Under the pieces are notes generated by a model. That model ran no database searches, was not told the DNA's origin, and saw only the letters and a list, made by a program, of their open reading frames with translations. Below are positions 28,861 through 36,187 of a stretch of DNA of 64,000 nt, one piece after another. The stretch covers positions 2,559,501 through 2,623,500 of the forward strand of contig NZ_CP060092.1 in the NCBI RefSeq assembly GCF_014217335.1. The letters are read 5' to 3'. Numbering within the stretch: the first letter of the stretch is position 1; each line of letters starts with the position of its first letter. Source of the DNA: Teredinibacter purpureus. Lineage in GTDB: Bacteria > Pseudomonadota > Gammaproteobacteria > Pseudomonadales > Cellvibrionaceae. A program made the translations under genes and the position numbers.

Positions 28861-28884
28861 GGCTGCCGTTTGGCAGCCTTTTTT
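28861..28884. terminator. Terminator downstream of tRNA-Ser
   Basis: GGCTGCC-GTTT-GGCAGCC stem-loop flanked by A6 and T6, so bidirectional. Confidence 0.85.
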
Positions 28885-29267
28885 GTGTAGGAGGCTTTTA
28901 TCATTGCCGCCATCGTTCAAATCTTGCAGCGTTTTACTCTCTGGCTTGCACGCTTAAGCCCATCACACCCTCTTATTGAAAAAAACCGATTAGTTGGCCT
29001 TTGCTAAGGGGGTTGTCTTACGGATAAATCAAAAAAGTGAAGTAGAGTTTTTACGGTCGTGGCTGAGGGTAAAACCTGAGTGCCAGCGTGACAGCCGAAC
29101 GAGCTCAATATACACGGTGATTAATGAGGTTCTTGCCGACGACCGTTTAATTGCCAGCGAGTGCCTCTAATTACACACAATTCTTAGTGACTTTTGCGAT
29201 TAAGTAATAGATCGCGATAACCCTCAGCACCCAATAATCAAACTTAAGCTCGCCCCGCCTACAAGCC
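28885..29267. other. Gene-poor border of the tRNA-Ser element
   Basis: About 380 bases with only short open frames. It is probably decayed mobile-element DNA between the tRNA and the integrase relic. Confidence 0.4.
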
Positions 29268-29600
29268 TTGACCTTAACGCGCCCAAAGCGGGTGTCGATA
29301 TTTTTTACACCGAAACCAGAAAAAGAGAAGAGAAAAGGAAGCGTTAAAGACAAAGTAAGCCAGCCTGTAAACCTAGCGTCAGGTGATGACCTTGAAATGA
29401 GCTATTGTAGTGCCGAGGGTGATATTTCTGAGCGAATAATAATCTACCGTAAACCAAGCGAAAAAAACGGCCACACTTATATTGGCGGTATTGGCACTAT
29501 GCGTCACAGTTATCGAACGTTTCGTGCCGACAGAGTGTTATCTGCCGTTCATATCCCTACGGGGGAGTGGTTTTTTGGCTTTGAGACTGCTCTAGCCTAG
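29268..29600 (+). CDS. Small protein with a WYL-like segment, possibly partial
   Basis: Up to 110 residues from a TTG; an internal ATG at 29397 would give 67. The segment MSYCSAEGDISERIIIYRKP ... RHSYRTFRADRVLSAVHIPTGEW has the strand pattern and TFRADRV signature of WYL or related ligand-binding domains. The upstream part looks unrelated and may not be translated. It lies convergent with the integrase pseudogene, in decayed mobile DNA, so it may itself be a fragment. Confidence 0.45.
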   Translation: MTLTRPKRVSIFFTPKPEKEKRKGSVKDKVSQPVNLASGDDLEMSYCSAEGDISERIIIYRKPSEKNGHTYIGGIGTMRHSYRTFRADRVLSAVHIPTGEWFFGFETALA

Positions 29601-30550
29601 CCAAGCCCCAACGGCTTATTGGCAATCTCAGCAAAGCTCACAGGCTGGTCTTCTTGAATAAATATACCGTAATGGCGCCGGATCATTGATTCCGATGAGT
29701 GCCCTACCTGCGAAATAATCCAATTTATCGGCATGCCAATAGTTAACATCTGGCTTATAAGTGTGTGCCTGCACTGGCTTGGGCCTCTATACCTCACCTT
29801 TGCATTGATTAAGTGATTATTCCATCACTTACGAAAGCCTTGATTGTGACCAAAAGGCTCGTCGGAGGATGTCTTTATCCAAACCGGTCGGAAGTTTAAT
29901 TCACGCACTGTCCTGTTATCTCTGTCGGTCATGGTTATCTCAATAGGGCTTTCGTGGCTATTCATATCATACTGCCGTCTCAAGGCGTCCAGAGCCGGTT
30001 TAAGGCGCTCAACAGCGCGTCTAGGTCGGCGGTTTTTCGTGGTTCTATATTGTCCAGGCACTAAGCTCATTTCATAGCGAACGATTTCGTTTTCAAGATC
30101 AACCGCATCTCAGCTCATAGCCATCAACTCAGCAAAGCGAGGGCCAGACCAGAGCCAGTACTCGGCCATATTCAGTTCGTTTCGTCTTTGAGTTGGGGTG
30201 GCAACAATAAGATTAATCTCGCGCCGGGTAAAAACATCGGGGGCATTCGGGTCAGGCTGGGCCACCTTCACCGCCTTTGTGGGGTTGTAGTGCAATCGCT
30301 TACGAGCGCCAAACAAATAAAACACCTGCGACGTTATTTACACACTGTCTTTAATGCTTTTACTGGACAGTTTCAAAAGGTCGTCGCTTATCCAAAGCGC
30401 TATGTCAATAGTGTCTATTTTTTCAATCAGCCGCTTACCCCATTCTCTAGAATGCCACCGGTCGTAAGCCACATACGTGAGACCACCGACCTTCCGTTTT
30501 TTTATAGTCAGCCAAATATCATCGTAATGAACAAGGGTGAGCTCTGCCAG
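29597..30550 (-). pseudogene. Tyrosine integrase, truncated and interrupted by three stops
   Basis: One continuous minus-strand frame encodes a phage/ICE-type integrase: HYDDIWLTIKKRKVGG, then KRLIEKIDTIDIALWISDDL, LHYNPTKAVKVAQPDPNAPD, FTRREINLIVATPTQRRNEL, YRGPSQCRHTLISQML and the catalytic GHSSESMIRRHYG. Stops occur at about 30338 (TAA), 30110 (TGA before DAVDLEN, where Trp is usual) and 29825 (TGA). No frameshift is needed to join the parts. The N-terminus is cut by a border repeat at 30551. Together with the adjacent tRNA-Ser this marks a dead integrative element. Confidence 0.85.
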
Positions 30551-30578
30551 CAAAAATAATTGGGTACCCATGCTAACG
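30551..30578. repeat. Border repeat, copy 1
   Basis: CAAAAATAAT-N6-CCCATG-N-TAACG motif, shared with 31771-31798. It lies exactly where the integrase relic ends and the transposase relic begins, so it may be the end of a mobile unit. Confidence 0.5.
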
Positions 30579-30877
30579 TCATTGTATGTGCAATCCAAAT
30601 TCTGCGGATACTTGTGAAGGACGTGGCCGACAAGTATCCGTTACATATACCAACGGCAAGACGCTGAGCGACTGGACGCGCAAACGTGCTGATAGTAAAA
30701 AAGGAACGCTGTATTACTGTCACCGAATGTCGGTTGTAGAACCGGTTTTTGGAAACATTGGAAAGAATGAAGAATTAAATCGTTTCTCTTTGCGCGGAAA
30801 GGAGAAGGTGCAAGGGCAGTGTTATTTATTTAGTTATGATACATAACATTGAAAAGATTAATAATTACGGACAATAG
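30579..30877 (+). pseudogene. IS1182-family transposase, C-terminal remnant
   Basis: Encodes CNPNSADTCEGRGRQVSV, then YCHRMSVVEPVFGNIG and LNRFSLRGKEKVQGQ, the end of an IS1182-type DDE transposase. The last part (HNIEKINNYGQ) continues in another frame after a frameshift near 30840. The first 350 or so codons are missing. A dead fragment. Confidence 0.8.
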
Positions 30878-30891
30878 CGTAAATGCACGGA

Positions 30892-30942
30892 CATAATCAC
30901 TCTTATGCGACGTAAACTCGCATAAGAGTGATTATGTTAACG
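30892..30942. repeat. Inverted pair of dif-like (XerC/XerD) sites
   Basis: A perfect 19-base inverted repeat (CATAATCACTCTTATGCGA, 7-base spacer, complement). The right half extended to 30915-30942 reads as XerC arm ...TCGCATAA, hexamer GAGTGA, XerD arm TTATGTTAACG, close to the gammaproteobacterial dif pattern (CGCATAA-N6-TTATGTTAA). The left half keeps the XerC arm and most of the XerD arm in inverse orientation. No T-run follows. It could belong to a Xer-dependent mobile module. Confidence 0.55.
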
Positions 30943-31019
30943 AAACCTGCTTAAATAGAAGACAATTAAAATAATTGAAGCGCCTTGTGGATAACTGATT
31001 ATGTTTTTCTACAGGCTCG

Positions 31020-31262
31020 TTATGCAATCGTTTCTCCATCAGGTTGAGTGCCATAACTAAATACATCTGTAATTGGTACTTTAAAAACGAGAGATATTTT
31101 AAATGCTACCTCTAAACTGGGAGAATATTTGTTTGACTCAACGGCGTTGACTGTCTGTCTTGTTACGCCAACTAAATCAGCTAATTCTTTTTGAGTCATC
31201 TCCGCGGCCAAAAATCTCAACGTTCGAATTCTATTTGAAATAGTAAATTCTGAGTTTGGCAT
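31020..31262 (-). CDS. XRE-family helix-turn-helix regulator
   Basis: 80 residues; HTH in MTQKELADLVGVTRQTVNAVESNKYSPSLE split across about 23-52. Similar to short regulators paired with small membrane proteins. The upstream gene at 31266 ends 3 bases before its start, so the two form an operon read leftward. It probably represses its own operon (inference). Confidence 0.9.
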   Translation of the reverse strand: MPNSEFTISNRIRTLRFLAAEMTQKELADLVGVTRQTVNAVESNKYSPSLEVAFKISLVFKVPITDVFSYGTQPDGETIA

Positions 31263-31265
31263 TAT

Positions 31266-31679
31266 TTATATACCCTTACGGTAATAAAATACTTGAACTG
31301 CCTTGTCTACAACTTCAGAGATCACCAAAAAAAGAATTAAAAGATTAAGAGTAATAAATAAGTTTTGTAGCTTTAGACTGCCTAATATGGCAATTACAAT
31401 GCCTGCAGCTAGTATAAATGCTTTGATTTTAGTGGCTTTTAATTCTATCAATTTGTCTCGCTCGTCTTCATTCTCTGGTTTATTAAAGGCCGCAGCCAAA
31501 ACGTGTCCCAGAATGTTTAAGATGACGAGTGCTACAATTAACCAAATGAAACGAGGGATTAAATTAGACGGAAGGCTTTCGGTAATCGTGTAATCTAAAT
31601 TTAGAAAGTAACCTCCAAATACTAATGAAAGAGTAACTATCTGAATCCAGAGGCTTTTTTCTTTAAACGTAATACCCAT
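31266..31679 (-). CDS. Four-TM protein, DUF2178-like, paired with XRE regulator
   Basis: 137 residues with spans near 11-28, 40-65, 87-103 and 107-127 and a cytoplasmic loop NEDERDKLIELKATK that resembles DUF2178-type proteins. First gene of the two-gene operon with the XRE regulator. Function unknown. The pair sits between transposase fragments and may have arrived as mobile cargo. Confidence 0.8.
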   Translation of the reverse strand: MGITFKEKSLWIQIVTLSLVFGGYFLNLDYTITESLPSNLIPRFIWLIVALVILNILGHVLAAAFNKPENEDERDKLIELKATKIKAFILAAGIVIAILGSLKLQNLFITLNLLILFLVISEVVDKAVQVFYYRKGI

Positions 31680-31770
31680 GATTTTGTCCAGTATTGTTGA
31701 CTTGGTGTAAAATATATTAGACGTTTCGCGCTATGTCAAATATTTTTTACACGCACAAAAATAATCGCCA

Positions 31771-31798
31771 CAAAAATAATCGGACACCCATGTTAACG
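31771..31798. repeat. Border repeat, copy 2
   Basis: Same CAAAAATAAT-N6-CCCATG-N-TAACG motif as 30551-30578, preceded by an extra partial copy (31754-31768). It again lies at the 5' break of a truncated coding fragment. Confidence 0.5.
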
Positions 31799-31953
31799 CC
31801 GAGTTAAAACTAAGACGCCTAATAAAAGAACATAACGGGCAATGGGATCGCAGTCAAAAAGCGTGGTATTTACCACATAAACAGGTGCGTACACTTGGTT
31901 TAGAGCACAAAGTGGTATTAGGCTTAAACGCGCCCTCAATTCACGAACTTTAA
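31798..31953 (+). pseudogene. C-terminal fragment of a small mobile-element-associated protein
   Basis: Frame without a start: LRRLIKEHNGQWDRSQKAWY, LPHKQVRTLGLEHKVV. This GGxW...W.LPY..V..LGL pattern occurs at the C-terminus of small proteins often found near mobile elements. Cut at its 5' side by border repeat copy 2. Confidence 0.5.
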
Positions 31954-32064
31954 CGTCGTACTGACATATATCCACGCTGTATAAATACTATTGCTATATG
32001 CCTAGATTTAGGTATATAAGTATAAGTGTTGTGGAAATGCGTCTTAACGACGTTGAATAAACTG
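31954..32064. other. Left boundary of the cassette array, possible attI relic
   Basis: The first cassette begins at the core G/TTAAAG (G at 32064). Upstream there is no attC; instead GTCTTAACGACGTTGAATAA precedes the core, with an inverse-core-like CTTAAC 13 bases away, which could be the L site of an attI or the stump of a broken site. A TATATGCCTA/TAGGTATATA near-palindrome lies further left. No intI is adjacent. Confidence 0.4.
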
Positions 32065-32384
32065 TTAAAGGCTGTTCGTGGTTTTAGGGTTTTCCACCAA
32101 CGAGTTAGCAGTGATCGTCCGCCTCTTTCAGTCCGTGTGTTTAACCGGTAAAGTGGCTTGTAATAAAGACCGCGTCAACGTGGCACCAATGGAGGGTTTA
32201 GCGTGTTGTATCCATCTCAATCCATCCGTTCCCTGTGTTCCGTTTTGTCGTCAACTAATAATCAAGGGCAGTGCTTCGCATTTGTTTGTGCCGGGCTAAG
32301 TCCAGCACAATTAGCTAATACAGTGCTGCCCTTAACAAGTTTAGCCATGCGACGCCCAAAAGGCGGGCGCACATGCTAAAGGCG
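32065..32384 (+). repeat. Cassette 1, type A (copy 1 of 3)
   Basis: 320-bp cassette repeated at 52241 and 55915 with the same length and nearly identical bases. A 73-codon GTG frame (32078-32299) exists, but its Cys-rich product has no ribosome binding site or recognisable family. A GGGCAG...CTGCCC inverted repeat spans the last 90 bases before the attC. Possibly a promoter- or RNA-bearing cassette. Confidence 0.75.
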
Positions 32385-32390
32385 TTAAAT
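32330..32390 (+). repeat. attC of cassette 1
   Basis: 61 bp; inverse core CCTTAAC, R' GTTAAAT. TTTAGC-ATGCG pairs with CGCA-CATGCTAAA, leaving extrahelical bases. Confidence 0.88.
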
Positions 32391-32403
32391 GTACGAGGCA
32401 AGC

Positions 32404-32781
32404 ATGAACAAACTATTGCTATTACTCTTAGTTTTTCCATTTCCCGTTTGGGCCGTGGATTGTGATAAGGCAAAGCTCTCATATTTGCTGGAGAGAGTAA
32501 CAGCTCAGGAAGATATTTATGCCGTTCAATTTGCCCTAGATTTAGGAGCGAATCCAAATGGAGTAACTGAAGCGATTTCAATAAAGTGTTTTGCGGGAAT
32601 GCCAACATCTGCACCCTTAATGCATGCAGCCTTTCAAGAGGATACAAAAATTCTTGAGCTGTTATTAAAAAGTGGTGCATCTCCAAATGTAGGTTGTTGT
32701 GATGCTACAGCTCTCCAAATAGCAAAAAACAACAAGAATCCAAATGCAGCTAAGTTGCTAAAACAATATGGTGCCAAATAA
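32404..32781 (+). CDS. Secreted ankyrin-repeat protein (cassette 2)
   Basis: 125 residues from the ATG at 32404 (GAGGCAAGC upstream). Signal peptide MNKLLLLLLVFPFPVWA, then two to three ankyrin repeats (APLMHAAFQEDTKILELLLK, SGASPNVGCCDATALQIAKN). Ankyrin repeats bind partner proteins; the partner is unknown. Periplasmic location is predicted. Confidence 0.85.
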   Translation: MNKLLLLLLVFPFPVWAVDCDKAKLSYLLERVTAQEDIYAVQFALDLGANPNGVTEAISIKCFAGMPTSAPLMHAAFQEDTKILELLLKSGASPNVGCCDATALQIAKNNKNPNAAKLLKQYGAK

Positions 32782-32784
32782 AAC

Positions 32785-32898
32785 ATTTAACAAGTTTGTC
32801 CAGTTGACGTATTGGTCTACGCTTCGTTTTGGCGTGGCTGCGCCACTTTACGCCAAAACTACACTACAACCAAAACGCAACTGACAAAGGCGTTAAGT
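32785..32898 (+). repeat. attC of cassette 2
   Basis: 114 bp; R'' ATTTAAC, R' GTTAAGT. TTTGTC-AGTTG pairs with CAACTGACAAA with one extrahelical base; inner stem TTTTGGCG/CGCCAAAA. Confidence 0.92.
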
Positions 32899-32903
32899 GT
32901 CTT

Positions 32904-33158
32904 ATGAGAATATCTCAATCTAAGAAAGGATTTTGGCTGTCATTTATTGTTTTGTTATTAGTTATGTTTTCTACGGGTGTCGCCCTACATGATTGGTTGG
33001 CTGCTATATTGGTTGTTTTTGTAACTATGTCTTTCGCAATTGGGGTGGCATTTAATAAAGATAAGCCACGTATGGCTGGTGCGTATGGTGGTGCTGTTGC
33101 GGGTTTGGGAATTTCACTACTTTTTCTATTTTTTGGTCCGATCCAGTTTTACGGCTAA
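32904..33158 (+). CDS. Small membrane protein (cassette 3)
   Basis: 84 residues from the ATG six bases after the R' box. Three hydrophobic stretches (FWLSFIVLLLVMFSTGVAL; WLAAILVVFVTMSFAIGVAF; AVAGLGISLLFLFFGPI) with a short basic loop. Family not recognised. Confidence 0.75.
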   Translation: MRISQSKKGFWLSFIVLLLVMFSTGVALHDWLAAILVVFVTMSFAIGVAFNKDKPRMAGAYGGAVAGLGISLLFLFFGPIQFYG

Positions 33159-33160
33159 CC

Positions 33161-33301
33161 ACTTAACAAGCACAGTCACGATCAGCCAGCAAAAACACGC
33201 TGGCTTGGACAGCCTACACTCCGCGCCTTTTGTGTATTCGCTGTGCTCATTTTCACACAAAAGGCGCTACATTACGGCTGCCCGTGCTGTGAGCGTTATA
33301 A
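33161..33301 (+). repeat. attC of cassette 3
   Basis: 141 bp, the longest here; R'' ACTTAAC, R' GTTATAA; outer arms GCACAGTCACG and CCCGTGCTGTGAGC. Confidence 0.9.
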
Positions 33302-33323
33302 CCACTCAACATCAGAGTAATCT

Positions 33324-33665
33324 ATGTCAACCGCCGAGGAAATATTTGTAGGATATGTTGCAATTCATTCATCACAACAGATGTACTGCGAACATGGCGC
33401 CTGCATAGTGGCTGGAACACAATCCTTTATGAATAAATATTTAAAGGCATCGTCCAGCGAATCAAAAGAGTATCAAAAACGTAAGACATTGTTCCATCAA
33501 ATAGTTGACGGTATGGAAATGGGTGGAGCATATGCATTTGATCTAGAGTCATATAAAATATTTAACTCATTGGCCAAGAAAGTTGGCTTAAATTTAATTC
33601 AAGAAGATAAGCCTCCTGCTATTTCAGGCCAGAGCTTTATCTTTATTAGTTTGGAAAAGTTATAA
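33324..33665 (+). CDS. Hypothetical protein (cassette 4)
   Basis: 113 residues, soluble, no signal peptide. Short helices (SSSESKEYQKRKTLFHQIVD) between hydrophobic strands. Contains a YCEHGACIVAG segment with two Cys. I do not recognise the family. Followed by a short attC. Confidence 0.7.
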   Translation: MSTAEEIFVGYVAIHSSQQMYCEHGACIVAGTQSFMNKYLKASSSESKEYQKRKTLFHQIVDGMEMGGAYAFDLESYKIFNSLAKKVGLNLIQEDKPPAISGQSFIFISLEKL

Positions 33666-33743
33666 CAAAAACATCTTGCCGATATTTTGGCCAACGCTTG
33701 AAAAGCAGCGTTAACCAAAATACGGCAAATGTTGGCGTTAAGT
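33660..33743 (+). repeat. attC of cassette 4
   Basis: 84 bp; inverse core TTATAAC, R' GTTAAGT; arms AACATCTTGCCG and CGGCAAATGTT. Confidence 0.88.
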
Positions 33744-33746
33744 GGC

Positions 33747-34070
33747 ATGAGCATCGAAGAGATTAAAACTGAAAATATAAATGCTATCGTGGAAGTTGGC
33801 CTTCATGAATCTTGCATGAGAGATCGTGACGGCTACTATTCTGGTGTTCGGCCAAATCATTGGATGCCTGGACGTGACTATTGCTTTATGGGTCAGCTGG
33901 ACTTCATTAATACTGATCTTTTAAAACCAGGAGATACTTGCAGAGCAAATGGAAGATTTATAATTGCATCACAGGATGTTCCCGAATTTAAGCCTGGTTA
34001 TTGTTGGCATATTTGTGAGGCAAACAAAATAATGGGCTATGGTAGGGTCGTTGAAATCACAGGCACTTAA
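33747..34070 (+). CDS. Stand-alone EF-Tu domain-III-like barrel (cassette 5)
   Basis: 107 residues from the ATG at 33747. The order YYSGVRPNHWMPG, CFMGQLDFINTDLLKPGDTC, RANGRFIIASQ, FKPGYCWHICEANKIMGYGRVVEI matches the last beta-barrel domain of EF-Tu (GYRPQF..., PGD, REGG.TVGAG.V). There is no GTPase domain. It could be a barrel recruited for another binding role; effects on translation are speculative. Confidence 0.7.
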   Translation: MSIEEIKTENINAIVEVGLHESCMRDRDGYYSGVRPNHWMPGRDYCFMGQLDFINTDLLKPGDTCRANGRFIIASQDVPEFKPGYCWHICEANKIMGYGRVVEITGT

Positions 34071-34196
34071 CAAAGCAAATCAGCATCAGTCGCTGCGCTC
34101 CTTGGACAGCCTTGCCGTCGCTTTTTTTATGCATGGCTTCGCCATTTTCGCACAAAAAAATCAACAACAAGTCTGCCGCTGTTTGCGGCGTTATAC
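34065..34196 (+). repeat. attC of cassette 5
   Basis: 132 bp; R'' ACTTAAC, R' GTTATAC. Almost identical to the attC at 49667, although the genes differ. Confidence 0.92.
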
Positions 34197-34210
34197 GTTT
34201 TTATCGAAGT

Positions 34211-34504
34211 ATGAATAAATATTTAGTTTCAGTGCTGGTAATTTTCCTTAGCATCTTTTCAGCTGCTCTGACTTATTATCACTACATACATACGGGTGAC
34301 ACTGTTGCCAATTACGTAGGCTATTTCGTTTCATTGGTGGTGTTGCCCATTTTGTGGGCTGTTATTCCCGCTTTGGTAATAATTGCAATAAAATTTAGTG
34401 CACTTAAAAATATGCAAAAATGGCTGCTAATTTTGTTTCCCCTGATTCTACAGTTAATACTTGTAGGTGGAACATTTTGGGTTCTTCAATATGCTCAGCA
34501 TTAG
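34211..34504 (+). CDS. Three-TM membrane protein (cassette 6)
   Basis: 97 residues from the ATG at 34211. Spans: VSVLVIFLSIFSAALTYYHY, VGYFVSLVVLPILWAVIPAL, WLLILFPLILQLILVGGTF. No conserved motif recognised. A longer frame would run back into the attC and is rejected. Confidence 0.75.
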   Translation: MNKYLVSVLVIFLSIFSAALTYYHYIHTGDTVANYVGYFVSLVVLPILWAVIPALVIIAIKFSALKNMQKWLLILFPLILQLILVGGTFWVLQYAQH

Positions 34505-34512
34505 TACCTTAC

Positions 34513-34641
34513 GTATAACAAGGCTAGCCAGCTCCGCCCCTCTGGGGCTGGACCTCCGTTCCGGCGATTGTTTTTGTGTTGGACGCTACGCTAACACAAA
34601 AACAATCACCTTCACTACGGCCGCTGCTAGCGGCGTTATAC
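34513..34641 (+). repeat. attC of cassette 6
   Basis: 129 bp; R'' GTATAAC, R' GTTATAC; contains the CTGGACCTCCGTTCCGG block common in this array. Confidence 0.92.
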
Positions 34642-34653
34642 ATCAGGTGCTAA

Positions 34654-35127
34654 ATGAAGAAGTTCATACTACTGTCTATCCTTTGCTTTTCAATGCCATT
34701 AATTGCCGGTGAATGGCGAACGCCGCATTCTTCAAAGGATATATCTAGGTTTCTTGAAAATGGTTCTGACTTAGAAGGGAATTTTGTAGGTGTAACTGGA
34801 AAAGTGCTCAAAACAGCTATCGGTCACAAAGGCAAACCTCTATTCTTAATTTCCGTCTCTGACGATTTCGGATCAAAAACGATAGCTGTAGGCTCTCTTT
34901 TGAATGCAGAGCTTTCGGTTGGCGATGTTTTAGAAATATTAGGTGACGTAATACCAATACAAGAAGGCGATACGAAAATTTCTAAAATCACGAATGAAAA
35001 GGTCATGGTGTTAGGGCTTTGTATCGTAAATAAGACAAAGGGGTATGCTAGTGGCGCTGAACCCGCACAGGCGCTATGTAATGAGTGGTATTTAGAGAGC
35101 TTTCCTCGGTCGTACAAAGATGTATAA
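34654..35127 (+). CDS. Secreted protein with OB-like core (cassette 7)
   Basis: 157 residues. Signal peptide MKKFILLSILCFSMPLIAG, then a strand-rich region (FVGVTGKVLKTAIGHKGKPL, SVGDVLEILGDVIPIQEGDT) compatible with an OB-fold of the tRNA_anti-like kind, and a C-terminal part with two Cys. The fold is a guess; the role is unknown. Confidence 0.75.
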   Translation: MKKFILLSILCFSMPLIAGEWRTPHSSKDISRFLENGSDLEGNFVGVTGKVLKTAIGHKGKPLFLISVSDDFGSKTIAVGSLLNAELSVGDVLEILGDVIPIQEGDTKISKITNEKVMVLGLCIVNKTKGYASGAEPAQALCNEWYLESFPRSYKDV

Positions 35128-35202
35128 CAAGGCAATGAAAATCGCCCACAAAAAAACGTGGGCTGGACTCGCTAACGCTCGCCTTTTATTGCAGCGTTAG
35201 TG
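35122..35202 (+). repeat. attC of cassette 7
   Basis: 81 bp; R'' GTATAAC, R' GTTAGTG; GGACTCGCTAACGCTCGCC block in the loop. Confidence 0.88.
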
Positions 35203-35218
35203 CTCAATAGGAATCAAC

Positions 35219-35647
35219 ATGGAAATGTCGGAAGCTTTATCTTTAGGAATCGGTGTTATTGGCACAGCTATCGCTATTTATCAGGCGGCGGTAATCAGGG
35301 AGAATAAAAAAAGGAAAAGAGAAATTCAGTATCTCTTAGCCGGTGTAAATAATGCGGCCCTTCAAAAGCAAATTTCGTGGCAAAATAGAATTAGCACCTT
35401 GCCAAAATTGGAAACTGATAAAGACTGGGAGTTAGGGAATACCCTGATGCGTGCCAGAGATGACTGCCAAGAAATTGCCAGCTTAACCGTAGCATTAGAG
35501 GGTGCAATCGATGTAGATTATTCTGCAATCAAAGCTATGATGCAAAAATTTATCGACACAACAAAACAGAATAATGAATTACAGGCGGAAGGGCTTAAAA
35601 ATCCGACCCTTAAACATAATCGTGAGTCTAGCGAAGAAAAGCACTAA
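35219..35647 (+). CDS. Single-TM coiled protein (cassette 8)
   Basis: 142 residues. One N-terminal span (ALSLGIGVIGTAIAIYQAAV) followed by a basic stop-transfer (RENKKRKREIQ) and a helical cytoplasmic part with no known motif. Begins 17 bases after the attC. Confidence 0.72.
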   Translation: MEMSEALSLGIGVIGTAIAIYQAAVIRENKKRKREIQYLLAGVNNAALQKQISWQNRISTLPKLETDKDWELGNTLMRARDDCQEIASLTVALEGAIDVDYSAIKAMMQKFIDTTKQNNELQAEGLKNPTLKHNRESSEEKH

Positions 35648-35696
35648 CAAGGCAAGCAAACGGACGGTTTCACCGCCGCTTCTTTTGGCGTTACTT
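35642..35696 (+). repeat. attC of cassette 8
   Basis: 55 bp, the shortest here; R'' CACTAAC, R' GTTACTT; loop CGGACGG/CCGCCG. Confidence 0.8.
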
Positions 35697-36149
35697 GTCT
35701 ATTAAAAAAAGTTTGGTGTGTGTTTAAGTATTGGTAGGGTGTTCCTAAATTCGTCACCCTCCGTCAAGTTTAGGTAAGCCACCTTTGGTCGCTTACAACG
35801 TGCTTCGTAAGACACAGATTTGGTAATCCGGTAAAGCTTCGTTGCAGAAAGCGCAACCAAGCTTTACCTAGTAAAGGGAACTTGCGGCTTATTCCTCCCG
35901 TTTGTTCCTTTCTGTTGGTTGCCATAATCACTTGTTGTTTTGGGTCAATTTTATGCCTTCTGTTTTGGCTATCCCACGGTTATAGTTGGGGCTAACCAAA
36001 GCTTCAGGCTTTTTAAACAAATAAAGCAATTGGCGTAACAGCGTAGTTCAAAGTGAGTAGGTGTTTGGTACAAGTAACAAACCAAGCCAGAAGGACTTAC
36101 TTTGCTGTCGCTTCGCTCCAAAACGCAAAGTAAGCCTCTGCTTGGGGCG
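35691..36149 (+). repeat. Cassette 9, type B (copy 1 of 3)
   Basis: 459-bp gene-poor cassette. Its body (35691-36071) matches 40084 and 54335, but its attC is different. It holds two hairpins: GTAAGC-ACC/GGT-GCTTAC near 35775 and a 16-17-bp stem at 35830-35868. The minus-strand frame present in the other copies is broken here by a one-base deletion in the loop, which argues against coding. Confidence 0.75.
35830..35868 (+). ncRNA. Conserved hairpin of type B cassette, copy 1
   Basis: GGTAAAGCTTCGTTGC / GCAACCAAGCTTTACC stem. Compared with 40223 and 54473, most differences fall in the loop, as expected for a structured RNA (inference). Confidence 0.5.
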
Positions 36150-36155
36150 TTCAGT
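36072..36155 (+). repeat. attC of cassette 9
   Basis: 84 bp; inverse core AAGTAAC, R' GTTCAGT; arms CCAAGCCAGAAGG and CCTCTGCTTGG. Differs from the 119-bp attC of the other B copies. Confidence 0.88.
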
Positions 36156-36187
36156 ATCAGCCTGAATTTCACCTTAAGGAGTAGAGA

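Noticed and set aside
28719..28913. Minus-strand ORF over tRNA-Ser containing GEGGIRTLDT
   Set aside because: A well-known artefact of translating the reverse strand of tRNA-Ser genes.
29597..30550. Idea that the tyrosine recombinase relic is the missing integron integrase
   Set aside because: Its sequence follows phage/ICE integrases, it sits beside tRNA-Ser on the opposite strand, and no integron-specific insertion segment is visible in it.
30508..30723. 71-residue minus-strand ORF
   Set aside because: Overlaps the IS1182 transposase relic on the opposite strand and spans two element borders.
30915..30942. Calling the dif-like site the chromosomal dif
   Set aside because: It is part of an inverted pair, has an unusual central hexamer and lies in mobile debris near recA, not an expected terminus position.
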